From positions 1-10,010 of the forward strand of contig JAPLZH010000018.1 of assembly GCA_026395105.1 (NCBI GenBank): a stretch of 10,010 bases of DNA, written 5' to 3'. Made by a program: the position numbers and the translations under genes. Numbering within the stretch: position 1 is the stretch's first letter; every line of letters begins with the position of its first letter. The notes beneath the pieces are model-generated. The model saw only the letters and a list, made by a program, of their open reading frames with translations, made no database searches and was not told the DNA's origin. Below are positions 5,563 through 10,010 of this stretch, in pieces. The stretch is from Candidatus Tayloriibacteriota bacterium. Lineage in GTDB: Bacteria; Patescibacteriota; Minisyncoccia; Phycocordibacterales; PALSA-1337.

Positions 5563-6537
5563 CTATACTTCACTAATAACATCAAATCCCTTAAAGCTAC
5601 CCGTAATAGCAAAGCCGATAATTTTGCCTTTACACATGCTGCGCTCTTTTATTTGAAGGGCAGTCTCGTTTAAGGTTGCACCAGAACCCACGGCGTCGTC
5701 TATAAGTAGAATGTTATTATATTCCTTATCACTGTCTATAAAAATAGATTTTCTAGCATTTTCTATCCTATCCTCAATCCTATTTAATGTTTTCTGAGGA
5801 ACAGAAACATCTCCTCTCACCTTAATAAGGTTAATTTCAGGAATTGAGAGACTCAGCATCTTTCTTAATTCTTTCATAAGCTGTACCTCACGCTTAACAG
5901 TGGGGGGTATAAATCCTACAGCATCTATATTTTCTCGATTTACAATACCAAGCACCGAATCTCTTATGATGTCACTTATTTGTTTAATAAGATTTTTATC
6001 CTGGCTTTGCTTAGCATAAAGCAAAATTTGTCCCAGTTTAGTCTTTCCAAATCTTTCAATACTATATAAATCCTTATAATACATCTTATCTAAGCCGATC
6101 TTCTCAAAACTTTCGCTGATTTTAGGCGTAGCATCTATTAATCCATCTATTTTATACTTATCATATTTCTGAAATGTACTAATATAGTCATCTACTGTCT
6201 TTTCTAAAGGCAAATCATGTCTAGAACACCAATACTCAAAACCATCTATTCCTTCAAGTCTTCTGCCTTCCGGTGTGATAATCATATAATTTTCCGAAAG
6301 AATTTTCTTCTTCTCATCTGAAATATCGTTTTGAATAGGCGCTTTCTCTATTTTTCTAGGTATATAAAAGACCTTAGGCGCACTCCCGACTTTTTCTATC
6401 ATTCCTAGCTCTATAAGCTCATTCAAATGCTTATGCATGGCCTGTTTAGAGACATTAAAATTATCCACCAAATCCTTTACTTTGGCCGTCTTTTTATTAT
6501 TTATATAGTTTAAAATACTCTTTTTTATATCACTCAT
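5563..6537 (-). CDS. Winged-helix protein fused to a ComF/GntX-type phosphoribosyltransferase domain
   Basis: The 324-residue protein starts with a winged helix at about residues 5-60 (KDLVDNFNVSKQAMHKHLNELIELGMIEK, then a KVFYIPR wing). A middle region (about 80-200) holds YSIERFGKTKLGQILLYAKQSQ, resembling the ComF segment before the catalytic fold. The C-terminal part matches ComF order: AVGFIPPTVKREVQL, VPQKTLNRIEDRIENAR, then NILLIDDAVGSGATL (D280, D281, T288), the PRPP-binding loop. The ComF zinc finger is missing and DNA-binding replaces it. By analogy with B. subtilis PurR, which also joins a winged helix to a phosphoribosyltransferase fold, it may be a PRPP- or nucleotide-sensing regulator; this is an inference. 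Catalytic activity is uncertain. The gene ends in TAG. Its promoter overlaps the 3' end of the exonuclease gene and contains a 25-bp inverted repeat, suggesting self-regulation. Confidence 0.85.
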   Translation of the reverse strand: MSDIKKSILNYINNKKTAKVKDLVDNFNVSKQAMHKHLNELIELGMIEKVGSAPKVFYIPRKIEKAPIQNDISDEKKKILSENYMIITPEGRRLEGIDGFEYWCSRHDLPLEKTVDDYISTFQKYDKYKIDGLIDATPKISESFEKIGLDKMYYKDLYSIERFGKTKLGQILLYAKQSQDKNLIKQISDIIRDSVLGIVNRENIDAVGFIPPTVKREVQLMKELRKMLSLSIPEINLIKVRGDVSVPQKTLNRIEDRIENARKSIFIDSDKEYNNILLIDDAVGSGATLNETALQIKERSMCKGKIIGFAITGSFKGFDVISEV

Positions 6538-6544
6538 ACATAAG

Positions 6545-6573
6545 AGTATAGTCTATTTACCATTTACTGTCAA
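6545..6573 (-). promoter_or_regulatory. Near-consensus promoter of the winged-helix/ComF gene
   Basis: On the minus strand a perfect TTGACA (6573-6568) and TATACT (6550-6545) are 17 bp apart, and the ATG follows after 7 nt. The promoter lies partly inside the exonuclease III gene, whose stop codon (6559-6557) is in the spacer. Start of transcription should be at the ATG. Confidence 0.8.
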
Positions 6574-7354
6574 CAGTCAATAGTAAAGGGCAGTGATCAC
6601 TCCCCAAAACCTCATCTAAAACCTGCACACCCTTAATTTTCGGAAAAAACTCCTTATTTACAAAGAAATAATCCAGCCTCCAGCCTATATTTCTGTCGCG
6701 CGCAAAAGTCTTCATGTCCCACCATGTGTACTGAACTTTCTCCGGATTAAATGTTCGAAAAATATCCACATACCCAGCCGACACTAATTTATCCATCCAG
6801 TCCCGCTCTATTCGTAAGAAACCTGTATGATTTTCATTTTCCTTCGGTCTAGCGATGTCTATTTCATTATGCGCCGTATTCACATCCCCACAGAAAATAA
6901 CATTTTTCCCGGCTTTTCTTTGCTTTTCTATAAATTTCAAAAATTCATCATAGAATTTTAGTTTATAAGTTAATCTATCCGGGCCCCCTCCGCCGTTAGG
7001 GAAGTAGCAGTTAATGAGCACGAAGTCCTTAAAAAACAGGGCCAGAAATCTGCCTTCCTGATCAAATTCCGCATTTCCGAGTCCATATTCCACCTTTTCC
7101 AGCTTATTTTTCGGATTTTCCGCCACCTCTTTTTTCACAAATACCGCTACACCACTATAGCCCTTCCTTAATTTTGAATGATCAAAATATGAGACATATC
7201 CCGGCGGATTTTTCACAGCCTCATCTAGCTGATCCGGATGAACCTTAGTTTCCTGAAGGCAAAAAGCGTCCACATCCTGGCTAATGAGCCAGTCAAAAGC
7301 GCCTTTTTTCACATTTGCCCTCAAACCGTTCACATTCCAAGTAATAATATTCAT
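6557..7354 (-). CDS. xthA: Exodeoxyribonuclease III (AP endonuclease, ExoIII/Xth family)
   Basis: This base-excision repair enzyme cuts DNA at abasic sites and trims 3' ends in the cytoplasm. The 265-residue length is normal for the family. All motifs are in order: WNVNGLR (N7), LQETK (metal ligand E35), GYSGVAVF, EGRFL, NCYFPNGG (Y117), FCGDVN (D157, N159), GFLRIERDWMD, YTWWDMKTFARDRNIGWRLDYFFV and GSDHCP (D253, H254). The ATG at 7354 gives the canonical MNIITWNVNG start, with an extended -10 only 6 nt upstream. The gene begins 22 bp after the end of abiEii but has its own promoter. Its 3' end carries the promoter and operator of the next gene, which constrains its last codons. Confidence 0.96.
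   Translation of the reverse strand: MNIITWNVNGLRANVKKGAFDWLISQDVDAFCLQETKVHPDQLDEAVKNPPGYVSYFDHSKLRKGYSGVAVFVKKEVAENPKNKLEKVEYGLGNAEFDQEGRFLALFFKDFVLINCYFPNGGGGPDRLTYKLKFYDEFLKFIEKQRKAGKNVIFCGDVNTAHNEIDIARPKENENHTGFLRIERDWMDKLVSAGYVDIFRTFNPEKVQYTWWDMKTFARDRNIGWRLDYFFVNKEFFPKIKGVQVLDEVLGSDHCPLLLTVDSKW
6563..6587. repeat. Interrupted inverted repeat over the -35 (candidate operator)
   Basis: TTTACT at 6563-6568 and AGTAAA at 6582-6587 are perfect arms, with partial symmetry continuing inward (18 of 25 positions symmetric by hand count). It covers the -35 hexamer, so a bound protein would block the promoter. It is coding sequence of the exonuclease as well. Confidence 0.5.
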
Positions 7355-7360
7355 ATTAAA

Positions 7361-7369
7361 AGTATAACA
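7361..7369 (-). promoter_or_regulatory. Extended -10 promoter of xthA
   Basis: The minus strand reads TGTTATACT (TG-n-TATACT) with 6 nt to the ATG at 7354. No recognisable -35 is seen at 17 bp, as is common with extended -10 promoters. It lies in the gap after abiEii, whose stop codon is at 7379-7377. Confidence 0.65.
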
Positions 7370-7376
7370 TTTAGTC

Positions 7377-8141
7377 TTATAAATTCTGTTTTACGAAATC
7401 CACCACATATTTAAATTTTTCTCCTAATTTTTCCCTTTCACCGATAGCCACGAAGGGCTTCATGTCTACGATGAACTCTTTTTCATTAAATTTATCCAGT
7501 CTTTTATAAATTTCCTCTTTATTTTTCAAATCTAATTCATAGTATTTTAACTTTTTGGCTATCATTTCGCTATTAAAAACCGCCCCTGCGCCTAATAGAT
7601 AAGCGATATCGTAAAGATCTCTTCCTTTTTCTCTGGTCATTATGGCCCTTACTTTTTCAGCCATAACCTCATTCTTTGATAAATGATGAATGTATGAATT
7701 AAAAATAATAGGGAAATCGCTTTTTATCGTTGATTTTGATGGATCTAACGGCTTTTCTCTAAACGAAAAATCAAATTTGATAGACACTTTATAATCTATA
7801 AAATCAGGCTTAACAGTAAGCAAAAAAGTCCTACCTGAAATAGCCTCTCTCTCTTTGAATGAAAATCCTGAATTTTCTTTACAAATTACATTAAAAAAGG
7901 CTTTTATAAAATCTTCAAAATCTTCGTCTTTCATATCTACAGTAAAATCGAGGTCTTCGGAAAATCTTTGAGCACCGAAAATAATATGTATAGCAGTTCC
8001 TCCTTTAAAATATATTCCCTCGCAGCCTTTCATGGAATACAGCTTATCCAGACACAATAACTGAACATATTCTCTAAGAACGACGGTTTCATTTGTCTTA
8101 AATTTCTTTGTCAATTCGTGTATCTGTTCCTTTGTTATCAT
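7377..8141 (-). CDS. AbiEii-type nucleotidyltransferase toxin of a type IV toxin-antitoxin pair
   Basis: The 254-residue protein carries the AbiEii/MenT-type nucleotidyltransferase signature: YFKGGTAIHIIFGAQRFSEDLDF, with the G47-G48-T49 loop and D63-x-D65 metal pair. YKVSIKFDFSF and the downstream EKVRAIMTREKGRDLYDIAYLL follow, which hold family lysine, arginine and aspartate positions. Family members transfer nucleotides to RNA targets (tRNA for MenT proteins), stopping growth, and some block phage. Here the target is inferred only. Its ATG overlaps the stop of the upstream gene as ATGA, so the two are translationally coupled and no separate promoter is needed. All key residues are present, so the toxin looks active. 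A non-toxin cellular nucleotidyltransferase role is the main alternative. Confidence 0.88.
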   Translation of the reverse strand: MITKEQIHELTKKFKTNETVVLREYVQLLCLDKLYSMKGCEGIYFKGGTAIHIIFGAQRFSEDLDFTVDMKDEDFEDFIKAFFNVICKENSGFSFKEREAISGRTFLLTVKPDFIDYKVSIKFDFSFREKPLDPSKSTIKSDFPIIFNSYIHHLSKNEVMAEKVRAIMTREKGRDLYDIAYLLGAGAVFNSEMIAKKLKYYELDLKNKEEIYKRLDKFNEKEFIVDMKPFVAIGEREKLGEKFKYVVDFVKQNL

Positions 8142-8758
8142 AATATTTTATTAATTCTTAAAATTCCAATAATCTTATCTTTTACAATCCCTGATTTCAC
8201 ACTATTCATATATTCATTTAGTCGTTTTTTGTCTATATTCGATAAGTCATATTCCCCTAAGTCTATTCTTTTTTTACCATTTATAGATAAATAAATCTGA
8301 TCTAGTAGGGCTTTTTCAGGAAGGGCAATGAGAAATCCTTCTTTTTTTTCATAACCCCAAAAAAGATCTTTATTAATGCGAGAATAATCATAAAGATTAC
8401 CATCAATTTCCTTACTTTTTGTCTTTTTAACTGTGGCACTAGTTATCTCGACAGGGAACTGGGAAAGTATGCCGTGAAAATTCAAAGCTGATTCAAAAGA
8501 AATATATGATGGTTCATATAAGAAATTAGCTATTAGGAATTTACTTGGGTTTTTACTTACTATAATATATTTACCAACTTCAAGTCTTTTTAAAATACCA
8601 TTCATAACGAGGCTATTTATCAGCACAAAAGGAGTCTTCTTTTCTCTAATACCTAAGATATTCCGTAGCGCTTCAATATTTATTATTCCAATATCTGACT
8701 GCAGTAGTGCTTCGGTTATTTTTACCTTATTTAATTTTTGATTATTCAATGGTTCCAT
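8138..8758 (-). CDS. AbiEi-type antitoxin/transcriptional regulator
   Basis: The 206-residue protein has an N-terminal winged helix (about residues 10-70, ending KRLEVGKYIIVSKNPSKF). An AbiEi-type C-terminal domain follows, with YEPSYISFESALNFHGIL, ITSATVKKTKSKEI, DLFWGY and ALPEKALLDQIYL. AbiEi proteins neutralise AbiEii without forming a stable complex and repress their own operon through the winged helix. It precedes the toxin gene, as usual, with a 4-nt ATGA overlap. Its stop is TGA, the only TGA stop among the confident genes here, followed at once by an in-frame TAA. The promoter region has ACTATATG direct repeats 14 bp apart that could be its operator. The assignment is firm from the pair; this protein alone is more variable. 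Confidence 0.86.
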   Translation of the reverse strand: MEPLNNQKLNKVKITEALLQSDIGIINIEALRNILGIREKKTPFVLINSLVMNGILKRLEVGKYIIVSKNPSKFLIANFLYEPSYISFESALNFHGILSQFPVEITSATVKKTKSKEIDGNLYDYSRINKDLFWGYEKKEGFLIALPEKALLDQIYLSINGKKRIDLGEYDLSNIDKKRLNEYMNSVKSGIVKDKIIGILRINKIL

Positions 8759-8767
8759 ACACTATTC

Positions 8768-8796
8768 ATTATATAGACTCTATGGAATCATTACAA
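8768..8796 (-). promoter_or_regulatory. Promoter of the abiE operon
   Basis: On the minus strand TTGTAA (8796-8791) and a perfect TATAAT (8773-8768) are 17 bp apart, with 9 nt to the ATG. The leader would be about 2-3 nt. Confidence 0.78.
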
Positions 8797-8798
8797 GC

Positions 8799-8820
8799 AC
8801 TATATGTGGATAACTATATG
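8799..8820. promoter_or_regulatory. Upstream element of abiE: DnaA-box nonamer between ACTATATG repeats (copy 2)
   Basis: ACTATATG occurs at 8799-8806 and 8813-8820, 14 bp apart. Between and overlapping them is TGTGGATAA (8805-8813), complement of the DnaA box TTATCCACA. TATATGTGGATAACT (8801-8815) is identical to 3338-3352. The site lies 27 nt upstream of TATAAT and may bind AbiEi, DnaA or another protein. Confidence 0.55.
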
Positions 8821-8842
8821 GAAAAGTGTTATTTTGTATAGC

Positions 8843-9790
8843 TTATTTCTTCCCCTTCCCATGAAACTTCTTATGCACCTCATGTAATTCACTGTCTGTA
8901 ATATGAGTGTATATCTGTGTCGTTCCTATATTTGCATGGCCTAGTAGCATTTGAACTGAGCGTAAATCCGCGCCATTTCTCAGTAAATCAGTGGCAAATG
9001 AGTGGCGAAGGACGTGAGGCGTGACTTTTTTATCAATCCCTTCTTTAATAGCATAGTATTTTACAATCCTTTCTATAGAGCGTGCAGTAAGGCGAAGTGA
9101 ATCGCTTCTACCATTCTTAGAATTACTAGCCAGCCTTTTCTTCCCATCCTGTACGAAAAGGGCATCGTCCATATCCTCACGCTTATTTAAATAAGCCTTT
9201 ACTGCATTCTTCGCATCTTCAGAAATGAAAACAACCCTTACTTTTTCACCCTTTCCTCGAACTGAAAGCTCGTCTAATGACAGATTAATGTCTCGCGGTA
9301 GGGAACATAGCTCAGAAACACGGAGTCCGGTAGAGAAGAGAAGTTCTAAAATAGCCTTATCACGTAAGCCCTTTAGGCTGCTAGTGTCAGGACTATTTAT
9401 AAGTTTACCGAGCTCTGGAATGGAAATGAGGTCTAGCGACCTTTCCGGAACTTTCGCTAGCTCTATCCTATCCGCCGGCAAAGTTTTCACACCGATCTTA
9501 GCCATATATTTAAGAAAAGAGCGAAGAGCGATCAAATAATAATTCTGAGTGCGCTTTTTCATAGTCTCCACTCGTCCACCCCTAGCACGGCCAGTATTCT
9601 GGCGATTCAGCCATAGGCGAAACTCACGAATAGAGTTATCCGTTAAATCTTCAGGTCCTTTTGCCTTAATATGGCCTAAAAAAACAGAGAGATAATGATC
9701 GTAATTCCTCACAGTACTGAGGCTTCGGCCTTTTTCTATCTCCACATATTCTAAAAACTGTCTTTTTAGTTCTAAAATATTTTGCGACAT
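8843..9790 (-). CDS. XerC/XerD-type tyrosine recombinase
   Basis: The 315-residue protein has an N-terminal SAM-like core-binding domain (about residues 5-100, SLSTVRNYDHYLSVFLGHI and RTQNYYLIALRSFLKYM) and a C-terminal catalytic domain. All catalytic residues are visible: R157 in STGLRVSEL, K180 in RGKGEK, H259 and R262 in HVLRHSFATDLL, H285 in LGHANIGTT and the nucleophile Y294 in IYTHI. Such proteins resolve chromosome dimers at dif; an integron- or phage-type integrase is less likely given the Xer-like length and motifs. A single Xer acting alone is possible but cannot be shown from one window. A modest insertion (about 215-235, polar) lies before the last catalytic block. The start is supported by an extended -10 6 nt upstream. 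It precedes abiE on the same strand but is separated by that operon's promoter. Confidence 0.93.
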   Translation of the reverse strand: MSQNILELKRQFLEYVEIEKGRSLSTVRNYDHYLSVFLGHIKAKGPEDLTDNSIREFRLWLNRQNTGRARGGRVETMKKRTQNYYLIALRSFLKYMAKIGVKTLPADRIELAKVPERSLDLISIPELGKLINSPDTSSLKGLRDKAILELLFSTGLRVSELCSLPRDINLSLDELSVRGKGEKVRVVFISEDAKNAVKAYLNKREDMDDALFVQDGKKRLASNSKNGRSDSLRLTARSIERIVKYYAIKEGIDKKVTPHVLRHSFATDLLRNGADLRSVQMLLGHANIGTTQIYTHITDSELHEVHKKFHGKGKK

Positions 9791-9796
9791 AGCTAT

Positions 9797-9805
9797 AGTA
9801 TACCA
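9797..9805 (-). promoter_or_regulatory. Extended -10 promoter of the xer gene
   Basis: The minus strand reads TGGTATACT (TG-n-TATACT), 6 nt before the ATG. Only a poor TTTTAA lies 17 bp upstream, so the extended -10 would carry the promoter. Confidence 0.62.
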
Positions 9806-9832
9806 AAGAATTGTCAGCTTTAAAAAGTTGAA

Positions 9833-9857
9833 ATATGTCCACCTAGATTAGACATAT
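9833..9857. repeat. 7-bp inverted repeat upstream of xer
   Basis: ATATGTC at 9833-9839 and GACATAT at 9851-9857 are perfect complements with an 11-nt centre. TAGACA also repeats directly at 9849-9854 and 9867-9872. It sits upstream of the xer promoter and could be an operator or Xer-binding site; function is unproven. Confidence 0.4.
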
Positions 9858-9883
9858 AATGATATATAGACACTACTGTCCGC

Positions 9884-10010
9884 TTAATTCCAAAACGATA
9901 ACTGTGGAGAATCTGGAGGCTTGAGTTTTTTGATAGTCTTTATGGTTAATGATAAAAGGTCGATAATCTGCCTTCTAATCATTAAAGCCTCTCGTACCAT
10001 CCTCGTGAGC
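9884..10010 (-). CDS. Possible 3' end of an unrecognised gene entering from the right
   Basis: The minus strand is open from the window edge for 41 codons to a TAA at 9886-9884. The translation contains MVREALMIRRQIIDLLSLTI and ends PPDSPQLSFWN. It looks helical and charged, and has no motif I recognise. It could be the C-terminus of a larger gene on the same strand as xer, or a 38-codon ORF starting at the ATG at 10000-9998, which has no separated ribosome binding site. The opposite strand is also open here, so coding is uncertain. The stop lies 93 bp before the xer start. Confidence 0.3.
   Translation of the reverse strand, partial: LTRMVREALMIRRQIIDLLSLTIKTIKKLKPPDSPQLSFWN

Noticed and set aside
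3342..8813. Replication origin based on two perfect DnaA boxes
   Set aside because: The two boxes are 5.5 kb apart, there is no box cluster and no dnaA or dnaN gene in the window. Their promoter-relative spacing fits regulation better.
9225..9539. Plus-strand ORF inside xer
   Set aside because: It is antisense to the xer catalytic domain, which has all its active-site residues.
9942..10010. Plus-strand ORF starting MVNDKRSIICLLIIK and open to the edge
   Set aside because: It is short, and GGAGG at 9914-9918 is too far from its ATG. The minus frame is equally open and matches the strand of the neighbours. Neither can be settled without the next bases.
1..10010. CRISPR array or insertion-sequence ends
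   Set aside because: No regularly spaced repeats of 20-40 bp and no transposase gene or matching terminal repeats were seen. The short repeats found are regulatory in scale.

Overview
The window looks like chromosomal DNA from an AT-rich bacterium, most likely a Candidate Phyla Radiation (Patescibacteria, Parcubacteria-like) member. That assignment is an inference. It rests on the AT-rich composition, very tight gene packing, an orphan membrane-tethered substrate-binding protein paired with a TrmB-type regulator, and the near absence of Shine-Dalgarno sequences. Instead, promoter -10 elements sit 6-9 bases upstream of most start codons, which implies leaderless or nearly leaderless mRNAs. Stop codons are mostly TAA, and the long genes read under the standard bacterial code.

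Left part (1-1420): the window opens inside a serine recombinase gene (large-serine-recombinase type, 5' end outside the window) that ends at a symmetrical terminator. A tRNA-Arg(UCG) without an encoded CCA follows on the minus strand, its 3' end facing the recombinase. Middle-left (1421-2917): a CCA tRNA nucleotidyltransferase, the enzyme that would complete that tRNA, driven by an extended -10 promoter directly at the ATG.

Convergent gap (2918-3403, 486 bp): no conventional gene, but it is not empty. It holds a leftward promoter, a perfect DnaA-box-like nonamer, a cluster of AAAGGACA-type octamers, several hairpins and a leftward terminator. Together these outline a transcript of roughly 260 nt that contains a short reading frame broken by one in-frame TGA. 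Its promoter shares a 15-bp upstream element, at identical spacing, with the abiE promoter 5.5 kb away. This is the least explained part of the window.

Centre (3404-5550): a TrmB-type regulator diverges from a gene for a LivJ-like periplasmic-binding protein. The 174-bp shared promoter region carries several inverted repeats. No permease or ATPase genes accompany the binding protein.

Right part (5563-9790, all minus strand): a winged-helix protein fused to a ComF/GntX-type phosphoribosyltransferase domain, exonuclease III, an AbiEi/AbiEii type IV toxin-antitoxin pair with overlapping ATGA, and a XerC/XerD-type tyrosine recombinase. Every unit except abiEii has its own promoter, often buried in the 3' end of the preceding gene. 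A possible incoming partial gene lies at the right edge. The window thus combines tRNA maturation and DNA repair housekeeping with mobility and defence functions (serine recombinase, AbiE) and two candidate ligand-sensing regulators.
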